A stretch of 64,000 nt of DNA, from positions 62,001 to 126,000 of the forward strand of contig NZ_FZNL01000014.1 of NCBI RefSeq assembly GCF_900187965.1, read 5' to 3'. Of the stretch, positions 9,544 through 17,682 are shown piece by piece. The DNA is from Flavobacterium sp. ov086. Its GTDB lineage: Bacteria > Bacteroidota > Bacteroidia > Flavobacteriales > Flavobacteriaceae. The notes under the pieces are model-generated. The model saw nothing but the letters and a program-made list of their open reading frames with translations, ran no database searches and was not told the origin of the DNA. A program made the position numbers and the translations under genes. The first letter of the stretch is position 1. The number at the start of each line of letters is the position of its first letter.

Positions 9544-11115
9544 ATGCATAAAAATCAGCAACTATTATTCTCTATCATATTTTTAATTTTCTTTGGATGG
9601 AAATCCAATGCACAGGAAAGAATAATACACCCTAAAAACGAATTTAGAGGTGTATGGATTGCGACCGTCGTAAATATCGACTGGCCCAAAACAGCCATCG
9701 ATGGTGTTGAGAAAGAAAAAGCAGATTATCTGGAGATTTTAGAAGCTTATAAAAAACTAAATTATAACGCAGTAATTGTTCAGGTTAGAAGTGTTGGAGA
9801 TGCGCTATATCCTTCAGAACTAGCTCCGTGGTCCCGATTTCTGACTGGAAAAGAAGGTCAGGCGCCAAATCCATATTACGATGTATTGGCATGGATGATT
9901 GAGGAAGCACATAAACGAGGTTTTGAATTTCATGCGTGGTTAAACCCGTATCGCGCCACTTTTGATCTAAACAAACAACAATTGAGTCCAAATCACGACG
10001 TTTTTAAACATCCGGAATGGATGATCGAATATGGCGGAAAAATATATTATGACCCTGCTTTACCCGAAGTTCAGGAACATTTGACAAAAGTTGTAAAAGA
10101 AGTAGTCGACAAATACGATATCGATGCGATTCATTTTGATGATTATTTTTATCCTTATACCGTTCCCGGAAAAACATTTAACGATACAGCATCTTATAAA
10201 AAATATGGTGCAGGTTTAAGTCTTGGTGATTGGCGTCGTGCGAATGTGAGCAACTTTGTTCACACGATTTCAACAACCATCAAAACAAGCAAACCTTGGG
10301 TACAATTTGGGATTAGTCCGTTTGGAGTTTGGCGTAATAAATCAGTGGATCCTAAAGGTTCTGACACGCAATCAACAGCAAATTACGACGATTTGTATGC
10401 CGATCCGGTTTTATGGATGGATCAAAAATGGATTGATTATATTCTGCCTCAATTGTATTGGAGCATGAATAATCCGAGAGCTTCTTATTCGAAATTAGTA
10501 AAATGGTGGTCAGAAAACTCTAACAATACAGCGGTTTACATTGGACACGCTTCCTACAAAATCAGAGGTGATGGTGACAAAAGCTGGAACTTTGCGACTG
10601 AAATTCCAAATCAGGTTGATTTTGCCAGAAGTTTTAAAAACGTTAGCGGAAGCGCTTATTTCAGTTCTAAATGGTTCATGGATAAAAACTTTGATGTTGT
10701 ACGCTTGTTAGCAGAAAACCAATATAAATATCCGGCACTTCCGGCTGCGGTTCCTAATTTGAAACACATCATAATTGACACACCAACTGTTAATGAATTT
10801 CAAAAAGACAGCACTAAATATTCGTTCAATATTAAATCCCCACTAAATACAATAGTGCGCTATATGGTTGTTTATGGAGGCGACAGTATTTCAAAAGTAG
10901 ATATCAATGACCCTTCTAAAATAATTGAGAAAGTAAACGTTTCTCAAAGCACGGGAACAATTTTATTTTCTATCCCAGCTGAAAAAATGAATAAGTATAA
11001 AGCCTGCGCTGTAACATTTATTGATTATTATGCAAACGAAAGTACTCCAACTGCTATCGACCTAAAAAAGAATTATAAAATCTATTCACCTGCACAACCT
11101 AATGAAAACAGATAA
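9544..11115 (+). CDS. Secreted GHL10-family glycosidase (DUF187, DigH/YngK-like)
   Basis: A periplasmic TIM-barrel glycoside hydrolase-like protein, 523 residues. Residues 1-24 are a signal peptide ending in NAQ. The barrel begins with the family signature FRGVWIATVVNIDWP at 34-48 and continues with FEFHAWLNPYRATFD, DIDAIHFDDYFYPY, ISPFGVWRN and DYILPQLYWSMN, whose acidic residues form the expected active-site cleft. E. coli DigH (YddW) of this family cleaves peptidoglycan glycan strands that lack stem peptides, which fits the surrounding MurQ, AnmK, AmpG-like and NagZ-type genes. A fibronectin-like C-terminal tail follows about residue 420. Its last 14 bases overlap the permease gene, suggesting translational coupling. 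Confidence 0.88.
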   Translation: MHKNQQLLFSIIFLIFFGWKSNAQERIIHPKNEFRGVWIATVVNIDWPKTAIDGVEKEKADYLEILEAYKKLNYNAVIVQVRSVGDALYPSELAPWSRFLTGKEGQAPNPYYDVLAWMIEEAHKRGFEFHAWLNPYRATFDLNKQQLSPNHDVFKHPEWMIEYGGKIYYDPALPEVQEHLTKVVKEVVDKYDIDAIHFDDYFYPYTVPGKTFNDTASYKKYGAGLSLGDWRRANVSNFVHTISTTIKTSKPWVQFGISPFGVWRNKSVDPKGSDTQSTANYDDLYADPVLWMDQKWIDYILPQLYWSMNNPRASYSKLVKWWSENSNNTAVYIGHASYKIRGDGDKSWNFATEIPNQVDFARSFKNVSGSAYFSSKWFMDKNFDVVRLLAENQYKYPALPAAVPNLKHIIIDTPTVNEFQKDSTKYSFNIKSPLNTIVRYMVVYGGDSISKVDINDPSKIIEKVNVSQSTGTILFSIPAEKMNKYKACAVTFIDYYANESTPTAIDLKKNYKIYSPAQPNENR

Positions 11116-12424
11116 TAAACCCTGGTATTGGATTCCGCTTCTCAATTTTGCATCTGGTTTGCCATATGCCGTAATTATCTCAGTTTCGGTAATTATGTAC
11201 AAAAATCTGGGTATTTCGAATGAAGCTATTGGCGTTTATACCAGTATATTATATCTACCTTGGGTCGTTAAACCTTTATGGAGTCCAATAATTGAATTAA
11301 TTGCAACAAAAAGAAAATGGTTTTTAGCAATGCAATTAATCATTTCTATTGCATTTGTAATTATAGGCTTTGTAATTCCTCTCACCTATTTCTTCCATTT
11401 AAGTTTGGCCATTTTTTGTGTCGCAGCTTTGGCTTCAGCCACAAACGATATTGCAACTGATGGTTTTTATTTATTGGTTTTACCAAAAGAACAGCAATCT
11501 TTTTTCTTAGGAATTAGAAGTACATTTTACAGACTTTCGATGCTTGCCGGAAACGGATTAATTGTTTTGCTTGCCGGTTATTTAGAACATAAATATGGTG
11601 ACAATACAAAAGCCTGGTCTTATACCATGATTTTTGTTGGTTTATTAATGACATTTATTACAATCTATAATTTCATTTTTACTCCAAAAGACGAAATAAA
11701 CACATCAGAAAGCACTGATAAAGCACATCGTCAAAACTTTGCAACTATATTTATAACTTTCTTTCAAAAAAAACAAATTGGAATAACTCTGGCTTTTATC
11801 CTTGTTTTCAGACTTGGTGAATCTCAATTACTTAAAATGTTAAGTCCTTTTTTACTTGACGGAAAAGAATTGGGTGGAATGGGACTAGACACCGAAGCTG
11901 TTGGAATAATTTACGGAACTTTAGGAATTTTCGCTTTGACTGTTGGTGGTATTTTAGGAGGAATTGCAATCTCTAAACATGGTCTTACCAAATGGATGTT
12001 TCCAATGTTTCTTGCCATGCATTTACCTATTCTTGGCTTTATTGGATTGGCTCATTTTCAGCCGCAAGATCTTTTTCATCTTCATTTAAATTTTTATTTT
12101 TTTGAAATCAACTCTCCTTTAAATCTTTACACCTGCATAACTGTTATTCTGGAACAATTTGGATACGGTTTTGGTTTCACAGGTTTTATGATGTATTTAA
12201 TACATGTTGCCGAAGGAGAATCAAAAACAGCACATTATGCACTTGCAACAGGTTTTATGGCATTGGGAATGATGCTTCCGGGAATGTTAAGTGGTTTTAT
12301 CCAAAAATATTTAGGTTATGAACACTTCTTTATTTGGGTAATAATCGCTACAATTCCAGGTCTTATTTTATCACGTTTTTTAATTTTCCCGAAAGACTTT
12401 GGGAAAAAATCTGAAGAAGTTTAA
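11102..12424 (+). CDS. AmpG-like MFS muropeptide permease
   Basis: A 12-helix major facilitator transporter of 440 residues resembling the AmpG group, which imports GlcNAc-anhydroMurNAc (peptides) into the cytoplasm. The N-terminus WYWIPLLNFASGLPYAVIIS and the following GVYTSILYLPWVVKPLWSP are characteristic. The segment SATNDIATDGFYLLVLP corresponds to the AmpG motif usually written ATQDIxxDAY. The start ATG lies inside the last codons of the GHL10 gene (14-base overlap). With an SSS symporter also in the locus there are two candidate inner-membrane routes, perhaps one for disaccharides and one for monosaccharides. Confidence 0.85.
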   Translation: MKTDNKPWYWIPLLNFASGLPYAVIISVSVIMYKNLGISNEAIGVYTSILYLPWVVKPLWSPIIELIATKRKWFLAMQLIISIAFVIIGFVIPLTYFFHLSLAIFCVAALASATNDIATDGFYLLVLPKEQQSFFLGIRSTFYRLSMLAGNGLIVLLAGYLEHKYGDNTKAWSYTMIFVGLLMTFITIYNFIFTPKDEINTSESTDKAHRQNFATIFITFFQKKQIGITLAFILVFRLGESQLLKMLSPFLLDGKELGGMGLDTEAVGIIYGTLGIFALTVGGILGGIAISKHGLTKWMFPMFLAMHLPILGFIGLAHFQPQDLFHLHLNFYFFEINSPLNLYTCITVILEQFGYGFGFTGFMMYLIHVAEGESKTAHYALATGFMALGMMLPGMLSGFIQKYLGYEHFFIWVIIATIPGLILSRFLIFPKDFGKKSEEV

Positions 12425-12445
12425 CCCCAAATCAAACATCTTAAT

Positions 12446-12787
12446 ATGGAAATCAATGAAAATTTGCAGGCCGAACGAAACCTGAAAGCAATTGAATTTG
12501 AAAAAGCAGGAGAGATTGAGAAAGCAATTGCGTTATACGAAGAAAATATTACCGAAGGTTTTAAAGGAAATCACCCTTATGATCGATTGGCAACAATCTA
12601 CAAAAACCAAATCGATCTCGACAATGAGATTCGGGTATTAGAAAAAGCCATTATCGTTTACGAAGAAATCACTCTCGAAGACCGACTTGAAGGTTTGCCA
12701 AAACTTTTCCGTTTTAAAAACCGACTCGAAAAAGCCTTACATACCAAAACTCAACTTGCCAAACAAAAGAAAAGCAAGTTGAAATAA
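12446..12787 (+). CDS. Small TPR-like protein of unknown function
   Basis: A 113-residue, charged, all-helical protein with no signal peptide. It contains what looks like one to two degenerate tetratricopeptide units: AIEFEKAGEIEKAIALYEEN at about 16-35, then HPYDRLATIYKNQIDLDNEI and the paired helix EIRVLEKAIIVYEEI. The C-terminus is lysine-rich. It starts 21 bases after the permease gene and so belongs to the same transcription unit. No enzymatic motif is seen; a protein-protein interaction role is likely, but the partner is unknown. Confidence 0.75.
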   Translation: MEINENLQAERNLKAIEFEKAGEIEKAIALYEENITEGFKGNHPYDRLATIYKNQIDLDNEIRVLEKAIIVYEEITLEDRLEGLPKLFRFKNRLEKALHTKTQLAKQKKSKLK

Positions 12788-12854
12788 GTAAATTTATCAA
12801 AATAATATCCTTTATTATTTAGTGAAAGCAGTAACTGATTTTTTTTAAATTAAA

Positions 12855-12927
12855 CTTAATTTTCTTTCTACCATTAAGAAATTAAGTAATTTAAGCCAAG
12901 CTTTATGAACTTAATAGTTGTAATGGT
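12855..12927. repeat. Short inverted-repeat cluster in intergenic spacer
   Basis: CTTAATTT at 12855-12862 pairs with AAATTAAG at 12880-12887, and ACCATTA at 12870-12876 pairs with TAATGGT at 12921-12927. The two overlapping short palindromes in AT-rich DNA may be a small intergenic repeat; chance cannot be excluded. Confidence 0.35.
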
Positions 12928-12980
12928 AAAAAATAATGGAACTTGTTTTGACATAATTACTAAACTTTTTTTATTTAATC

Positions 12981-13430
12981 ATGGTTACCTTAAAAAGAAC
13001 AAACTCTGACGATACTGATTTTATAAAACTGGTAGTTTTACTGGATCAGGATTTAGCGATTAGAGACGGAGAAGATCACGCCTTTTACAATCAGTTTAAT
13101 AAAACCGATAAAATAAAACACGTTGTTGTTTTTTACGAAAATGATATTCCCGTAGGTTGTGGCGCTTTTAGAGAAAAAGAAAGTGACAAAGCCGAAATTA
13201 AAAGAATGTTTGTACATCATGATTTTCGAAAAAAAGGAATTGCCTCTCAGGTTTTGGCTGAATTAGAAATTTGGGCAAAAGAAGTAGGTTATAATTATAC
13301 TATTCTTGAAACCGGCAAAAATCAGCCGGAAGCGATTAATTTATATCAAAAACTCGGTTATACCATAACTCCAAATTATCCGCCTTACGAGAAAATGGAT
13401 AATAGTGTTTGCATGAAAAAGACTTTATAA
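12981..13430 (+). CDS. GNAT-family N-acetyltransferase
   Basis: A cytoplasmic acetyl-CoA-dependent acyltransferase of 149 residues with the complete GNAT fold. The central strand KAEIKRMFVHHDFRKKGIAS carries the pyrophosphate-binding loop R-K-K-G-I-A at about 79-84. The C-terminal Leu-Tyr-Gln-Lys-Leu-Gly-Tyr motif (INLYQKLGYT) is typical. It ends 2 bases before the GH3 gene, so the two are co-transcribed and probably coupled. The acceptor is unknown; an amino sugar, an amino acid from stem peptides, or a small amine are all possible. Confidence 0.85.
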   Translation: MVTLKRTNSDDTDFIKLVVLLDQDLAIRDGEDHAFYNQFNKTDKIKHVVVFYENDIPVGCGAFREKESDKAEIKRMFVHHDFRKKGIASQVLAELEIWAKEVGYNYTILETGKNQPEAINLYQKLGYTITPNYPPYEKMDNSVCMKKTL

Positions 13431-13432
13431 CA

Positions 13433-15046
13433 ATGAAAATAACAGCTGAAGCATTAAGACAAAAAGTGGGACAATTCTTTTTTCCTGCAGTTTTTATAAA
13501 CGATACCGAAGAAAACATTCAGGAAACAGAACGTTTAATAAAAGAACACAACATTGGCGGATTGACTTTTTTTCATAGTCGTGCCAGTGCTGCAACGAAT
13601 TATGAAAGCAAGAAAAAAGTTGTTTTTAATGACGACAGCTATCAAAGAATTAAAGACTTAATTGTTCGTTACCAAAAAGCCGCTTCTACTCCACTTTTAA
13701 TCAGTATTGATGCAGAATGGGGTTTGGCGATGCGTATCGAAAAAACACCACAATATCCGTATGCAATCACACTTGGTGCTTTGCCGGAAAACAAATCGGC
13801 TTTAGTTTATGAAGTTGGAAAACAAATTGGTTTAGATTTAAAAGCTGCCGGAATTCATTATAATTTATCGCCTTTGGCAGACATTAATAACAACCCGAAT
13901 AATCCCGTTATTGGTTATCGTTCTTTTGGTGAAAACAAAGAAAAAGTTGCCAATTTTGCTGTTGAATATTTAAAAGGAATGTCTGAAGTTGGAATTTTAG
14001 GCTGTCTGAAACACTTTCCCGGACACGGAAACACAAACGTTGATTCGCATTTAGGATTACCGGTTTTAAAAGAAACTCTCGAAGAATTATTAGACAATGA
14101 ATTATATCCTTTCATTAAAGGAATAGAAAATAATGTAGATTCTATTATGATCGGGCATTTGGCGGTTCCGAGTTTGAACGACGGAAAAGATACATCGGCT
14201 ACTTTATCAAAACCTATTATCGAAAACCTTTTACGCAAGCAATTGGGTTATGACGGTTTGGTTATTTCTGATGCATTGAATATGCACAGCGTTTCAAAAT
14301 TGTACGAAACAAAAGGTGAATTGGAATGGGAAGCTTTCAACGCCGGAAATGATGTTTTATGTTTTGCCGAAAATGTTCCGGAAGGAATTGAAGCGATTCT
14401 AAAAAATGCTTCGCCCGAAAGAATCGAAGAAAGTTTCAACAGAATCATGAAAGCCAAAGAAAAAGTTGGAATTATTTCTAATCTCAATTTTACTTCCGGA
14501 GAATTAAATTTCGAAAAAACAGCAACATTGAATCTTGAAATTGCTCAAAATGCAATAACAAAAATCATTGATAATTCAAATACAAAATTAGCTTTTGATG
14601 CTCAAAAAAATAATCAATTAGCTAAATTGAGTTTATACAAAAATATCGAAAACACATTCTTCAAAACTTTAAATTCAGAATTAAAATCTCCCGAATTTGC
14701 TTTTGAAAATTTAGAAGTTTCCGATATTTCTTCAATCGAAGGAGAACTTCAAAATTTCGAAACCATAATCATTTCGTTGTTTGTTCCGAAAGCAAAACCA
14801 ATGAACAATTTCGAAATTAATAATGAAGTTTTAGATTTACTTTCTGAGTTGCTTCAAACCAAAAAATGCATCGTTTATGTTTTCGGAAATCCGTACGTTT
14901 TACCAATAATTCCGAATCTTTCAAAGGCTTCAGGACTAATTCAAGTATATCAGGATTTTGAAGAATTTCAAAAAGTTGCAGGAATTCAATTTTTAGAAAA
15001 CAACAATTGCAACGGAAGCCTACCTGTAAATATTGAAATTCAATAA
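13433..15046 (+). CDS. nagZ: GH3 beta-N-acetylglucosaminidase (NagZ-type)
   Basis: Removes non-reducing GlcNAc from GlcNAc-anhydroMurNAc products, releasing the AnmK substrate. I chose the ATG at 13433, two bases after the GNAT stop, rather than one 24 bases upstream inside that gene. The protein (537 residues) has the NagZ signature KHFPGHGNTNVDSHLGLP at 183-200, whose Asp194-His196 pair is the proposed acid/base loop of NagZ enzymes, and GYDGLVISDALNM with Asp280 as nucleophile. It is much longer than E. coli NagZ (341), carrying a GH3 C-terminal alpha/beta domain. No signal peptide is seen, so it is probably cytoplasmic and acts after AmpG-like uptake. Confidence 0.92.
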   Translation: MKITAEALRQKVGQFFFPAVFINDTEENIQETERLIKEHNIGGLTFFHSRASAATNYESKKKVVFNDDSYQRIKDLIVRYQKAASTPLLISIDAEWGLAMRIEKTPQYPYAITLGALPENKSALVYEVGKQIGLDLKAAGIHYNLSPLADINNNPNNPVIGYRSFGENKEKVANFAVEYLKGMSEVGILGCLKHFPGHGNTNVDSHLGLPVLKETLEELLDNELYPFIKGIENNVDSIMIGHLAVPSLNDGKDTSATLSKPIIENLLRKQLGYDGLVISDALNMHSVSKLYETKGELEWEAFNAGNDVLCFAENVPEGIEAILKNASPERIEESFNRIMKAKEKVGIISNLNFTSGELNFEKTATLNLEIAQNAITKIIDNSNTKLAFDAQKNNQLAKLSLYKNIENTFFKTLNSELKSPEFAFENLEVSDISSIEGELQNFETIIISLFVPKAKPMNNFEINNEVLDLLSELLQTKKCIVYVFGNPYVLPIIPNLSKASGLIQVYQDFEEFQKVAGIQFLENNNCNGSLPVNIEIQ

Positions 15047-15115
15047 GTTACAAAAACATTATCGCAACTCATAACTAAATACTATTACTTAATAAGTTTT
15101 TATAATTACATCTTA

Positions 15116-15147
15116 TTGTAAGTAAGTCTACTTATGCCCTACTTTTG
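15116..15147 (+). promoter_or_regulatory. Bacteroidota-type promoter of the peroxiredoxin gene
   Basis: A -33 element TTG at 15116-15118 is separated by 21 bases from a perfect -7 box TACTTTTG at 15140-15147 (consensus TAnnTTTG). It lies 35 bases before the start codon. Both elements and spacing fit the sigma factor of this phylum. Confidence 0.7.
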
Positions 15148-15182
15148 CACCAGAAATAAATTTTTAACTTAAAACGAAAAAT

Positions 15183-15821
15183 ATGTCTTTAGTAGGAAAA
15201 AAATTCCCAAGTATTGCAGTAGATGCTATCTCAGAAATGGGTGATAATTTAAAAATCAACATCCTTGAGGAAGCAGTAAACAACAACAAAAAAGTATTAT
15301 TGTTTTGGTATCCAAAAGATTTCACTTTTGTATGTCCAACTGAACTACACGCCTTTCAAGCTGCATTACCAGAATTTGAAAAAAGAAATACTATCGTAAT
15401 TGGTGCTTCATGTGATACAAACGAAGTTCACTTTGCTTGGTTAAACACTCCAAAAAACAATGGTGGAATCGAAGGTGTAACTTACCCAATCTTAGCGGAT
15501 ACAAACCGTAACTTAGCTAACATTTTAGGTATCCTTGATATCGAATCTACAGAATACAGCGAAGAAACTGATTCAGTTATCATCGAAGGTTCAAACGTAA
15601 CTTACAGAGCTACTTACCTTATTGACGAAACTGGAAAAATCTTCCACGAAAGTGTTAACGATATGCCATTAGGCCGTAACGTAAACGAATATTTACGTAT
15701 GGTTGATGCTTATACTCACATTCAAACTAAAGGTGAAGTTTGTCCTGCAAACTGGGAAGCTGGTAAAGAAGCCATGTCTGCTGACAGATTAAGTACTGCT
15801 GAGTATTTGAGCGCAAACTAA
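15183..15821 (+). CDS. Typical 2-Cys peroxiredoxin (AhpC/Prx1 type)
   Basis: A cytoplasmic thiol peroxidase that reduces hydrogen peroxide and alkyl hydroperoxides. In 212 residues the peroxidatic Cys51 sits in FTFVCPTELHAF and the resolving Cys187 in EVCPANW, the standard 2-Cys arrangement in which the disulfide forms across the dimer. It is led by a good promoter. A thioredoxin gene follows after a repeat-filled gap, and a second peroxidase (Tpx) lies 1.4 kb downstream, making a small oxidative-stress cluster. Reduction could come from the neighbouring thioredoxin; no AhpF is present here. Confidence 0.93.
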   Translation: MSLVGKKFPSIAVDAISEMGDNLKINILEEAVNNNKKVLLFWYPKDFTFVCPTELHAFQAALPEFEKRNTIVIGASCDTNEVHFAWLNTPKNNGGIEGVTYPILADTNRNLANILGILDIESTEYSEETDSVIIEGSNVTYRATYLIDETGKIFHESVNDMPLGRNVNEYLRMVDAYTHIQTKGEVCPANWEAGKEAMSADRLSTAEYLSAN

Positions 15822-15835
15822 TTTTTTATAAAGAT

Positions 15836-16018
15836 ACAAAGGTTCATAGGTACAGAGTTGCAAAGGTTTTTGCTGCTCTATAACAAAGTTCAACAACTTT
15901 GTTCTTTGAACCTTTGCTACTTTAAAATTTTTCAAAAACATACAAAGCTACAGAGCAACAAAGATAAATGAAGTTTCAAAAACTTTGTCCCTTTGAACCT
16001 TTGCCACTTTGAACCTTA
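15836..16018. repeat. Repeat-rich spacer built from AAAGGTTC / GAACCTTTG units
   Basis: The spacer between peroxiredoxin and thioredoxin contains CTTTGAACCTTTGCTACTTT at 15904-15923 and a near copy CTTTGAACCTTTGCCACTTT at 15991-16010. Inverted versions (AAAGGTTC at 15838-15845 and CAAAGGTTTTT at about 15861-15871) lie on the left. Direct and inverted copies alternate, so the whole spacer can fold into nested hairpins. Confidence 0.65.
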
Positions 16019-16030
16019 AAAAACAAAAAC

Positions 16031-16339
16031 ATGTTAATCGACTTAAACGAAGATACGTTAGCAGATTTAGTTGCTAAAAACGAAAAAGTAGTAGTACAAT
16101 ATTCAGCTTCATGGTGTGGAAATTGCCGTATTATGAAACCAAAATTCAAAAAATTAGCAACAGAAAACGAAGCTATCACTTTTGTTTTGGTTGATGCTGA
16201 AAATTCTCCGGAATCAAGAAAATTAGCCAACGTAAGCAACTTGCCTACTTTTGCAACTTTCGTAAACGGACAATTGGTTGGTGAAACTCAAACCAACAAA
16301 CAAGAAGTTTTAATCGACTTGGTAAACGCAATTGCATAA
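16031..16339 (+). CDS. Thioredoxin-family protein
   Basis: A small cytoplasmic disulfide reductase, 102 residues. The active site WCGNC lies at 28-32 (SASWCGNCRIMKPKF), where classical thioredoxin has WCGPC, so the second variable residue is Asn instead of Pro. The cis-proline loop is NLPTFATFVNG. It lies between two peroxidase genes and is followed by a small unknown gene, suggesting a role in recycling those peroxidases. The Asn variant probably shifts redox potential, but this is inference. Confidence 0.9.
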   Translation: MLIDLNEDTLADLVAKNEKVVVQYSASWCGNCRIMKPKFKKLATENEAITFVLVDAENSPESRKLANVSNLPTFATFVNGQLVGETQTNKQEVLIDLVNAIA

Positions 16340-16360
16340 TGAGATTAGTTAGACTGGCTT

Positions 16361-16431
16361 AGATTTTTAGACTTCTTAGATGTTGTCTAAATTTAAAAAA
16401 ATCTAAGAAGTCTGAGAATGTCTAAAAATCT
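16361..16431. repeat. Inverted repeat (AGATTTTTAGACTTCTTAGAT type)
   Basis: A left arm at 16361-16381 (AGATTTTTAGAC, ACTTCTTAGAT) pairs with a right arm at 16401-16431 (ATCTAAGAAGT, GTCTAAAAATCT) that carries a short insertion. It fills the gap between thioredoxin and the next small gene and extends the apparent open frame upstream of the true start at 16445. Confidence 0.65.
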
Positions 16432-16444
16432 AAGAAATCTAAAT

Positions 16445-16702
16445 ATGAAATTACCTGTAATAAAGCAATTAACCCAATTTATCGAAGAAAACGATCAGGA
16501 TTACATCATTGAAACGATTGAAGTTCTGGAAGCGATGACTGAAATTCCGTCTCTAAAAGATGAAGAATTAGATGTAATTGGCGAATTAATTTCAAATATG
16601 TACGGTGCGCTTGAAGTACACAAAATGGTAGTTCAGGGCACAGACAAAAAAGAAGCTTTAAATGCGTTCATGAAACGTGTTTTAGGTTCTATCGATAAAT
16701 AA
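16445..16702 (+). CDS. Small conserved-looking protein of unknown function beside thioredoxin
   Basis: An 85-residue acidic helical protein with no cysteine, signal peptide or membrane segment. I chose ATG 16445 (MKLPVIKQLTQFIEE) because the 9 codons before it come from the adjoining inverted repeat. The body EALEVHK-type helix (YGALEVHKMVVQGTDKKEAL) and the short ending RVLGSIDK are its main features. It resembles a small flavobacterial family found after thioredoxin genes (possibly DUF6952, recalled from memory and unverified). A role as partner or modulator of the thioredoxin or peroxiredoxin is suggested only by position. Confidence 0.75.
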   Translation: MKLPVIKQLTQFIEENDQDYIIETIEVLEAMTEIPSLKDEELDVIGELISNMYGALEVHKMVVQGTDKKEALNAFMKRVLGSIDK

Positions 16703-16742
16703 ATCGATCTCTTTTTCAGAGAAAAAACAAAAAAACATGACT

Positions 16743-16777
16743 TAAAAACGCTTTCATTCCAAGAGAGCGTTTTTTTT
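16743..16777 (+). terminator. Rho-independent terminator after the redox cluster
   Basis: AAAACGCTTTC at 16745-16755 pairs with GAGAGCGTTTT at 16763-16773 and runs into a string of T. It lies about 40 bases after the stop of the small unknown gene. Confidence 0.8.
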
Positions 16778-16794
16778 ATGCACAATAATTATAC

Positions 16795-17000
16795 TTTGGG
16801 CGAGCCACCATTAGAAAAAGAGGCTAACATACTTTGCGCTTATTCGCCCCTTTCCCTAATGCTGTCGGGCTATCCGCGCTACTTCGGTAGCTTTCTCCTA
16901 TCCCTCTCGCGAGCGGTTTTTAGAATTCAGTCTCGGTTTTCAACAAGAAACCAGCGAAAACCCATTCAATCCGTGTCATCCGCGCGCCATTTCTACACAA
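16795..17000. repeat. GC-rich structured intergenic element, possible repeat or ncRNA
   Basis: A block much richer in GC than its surroundings. GGGCGAGCC at about 16799-16807 can pair with GCGCTTATTCGCCC around 16837-16850. It is followed by GTCGGGCTATCCGCGCTACT and CTATCCCTCTCGCGAGCG. I recall similar GGGCGTGCC...TCGGGCT.TCCGCGCTACT...CCCTCACGCG elements as recurrent in Bacteroidota genomes. The open frame over it (16778-17125) has protein-unlike composition and is not called a gene. It may be a mobile palindromic element or a structured RNA. Confidence 0.5.
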
Positions 17001-17142
17001 ACCTTAAGAAAATTACTAAGTTTCTAGCAAAGATAAATCACAACATTAATAACATAAATTCTCTAATTATTCGTTATCTTAAAACTAGCCTAATTCTGAT
17101 CATAACCCATAACAAATACTTTTAGATTCAAATATTAATCCT

Positions 17143-17150
17143 TACTTTTG
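17143..17150 (+). promoter_or_regulatory. -7 promoter box (TACTTTTG) of tpx
   Basis: TACTTTTG matches the TAnnTTTG consensus and is identical to the box before the peroxiredoxin gene. It lies 25 bases before the tpx start. The -33 region has only a TTT at about 20 bases. Confidence 0.5.
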
Positions 17151-17175
17151 AACCTCATTAATTTAAACAAAAATC

Positions 17176-17673
17176 ATGGCTTCAATAACATTAGGAGGAA
17201 ATCCAATTCATACTTCAGGCGAACTACCAACAGTTGGATCGCAACTTGCTGATTTCAAATTAGTACAAAACGATTTATCAATTGCTTCATTAAGCGATTT
17301 CGCTGGAAAAAAATTAGTTTTAAACATTTTCCCAAGTATCGATACAGGAACTTGTGCAACTTCTGTTAGAAAATTCAACGAAAGTGCAAGCAACTTAGAG
17401 AACACTACAGTTTTATGTATTTCAAGAGATTTACCTTTTGCTCAAAAACGCTTTTGTGGTGCCGAAGGATTAGCAAATGTTGTAAACTTATCTGATTTTC
17501 AAGAAGGTACATTTGGTAAAACAAATGGTTTAGAAATCACTGACGGACCTTTAGCCGGTTTACATTCAAGAGCAATCATTGTAGTTGACGCTAATGGAAA
17601 AATCACACATACAGAACAAGTTGCTGAAATTGCAAACGAACCAAATTACGAAGCAGCTTTAGCAGCACTATAA
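17176..17673 (+). CDS. tpx: Thiol peroxidase
   Basis: An atypical 2-Cys peroxiredoxin of 165 residues that reduces lipid and alkyl hydroperoxides using thioredoxin. The peroxidatic Cys60 is in [16 protein letters not shown] and the resolving Cys94 in [15 protein letters not shown], the exact Tpx arrangement. An additional Cys81 is present. It begins the long run to the thioesterase gene, with the next gene (dgkA) only 9 bases on. Being followed by membrane-lipid and envelope genes is unusual but probably reflects a compact housekeeping operon. Confidence 0.95.
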   Translation: MASITLGGNPIHTSGELPTVGSQLADFKLVQNDLSIASLSDFAGKKLVLNIFPSIDTGTCATSVRKFNESASNLENTTVLCISRDLPFAQKRFCGAEGLANVVNLSDFQEGTFGKTNGLEITDGPLAGLHSRAIIVVDANGKITHTEQVAEIANEPNYEAALAAL

Positions 17674-17682
17674 TACCAATAA

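Noticed and set aside
16778..17125. 115-codon open frame over the GC-rich element
   Set aside because: Composition is unlike the neighbouring proteins, it contains palindromic DNA blocks, and no domain is recognisable; the repeat/ncRNA explanation is better.
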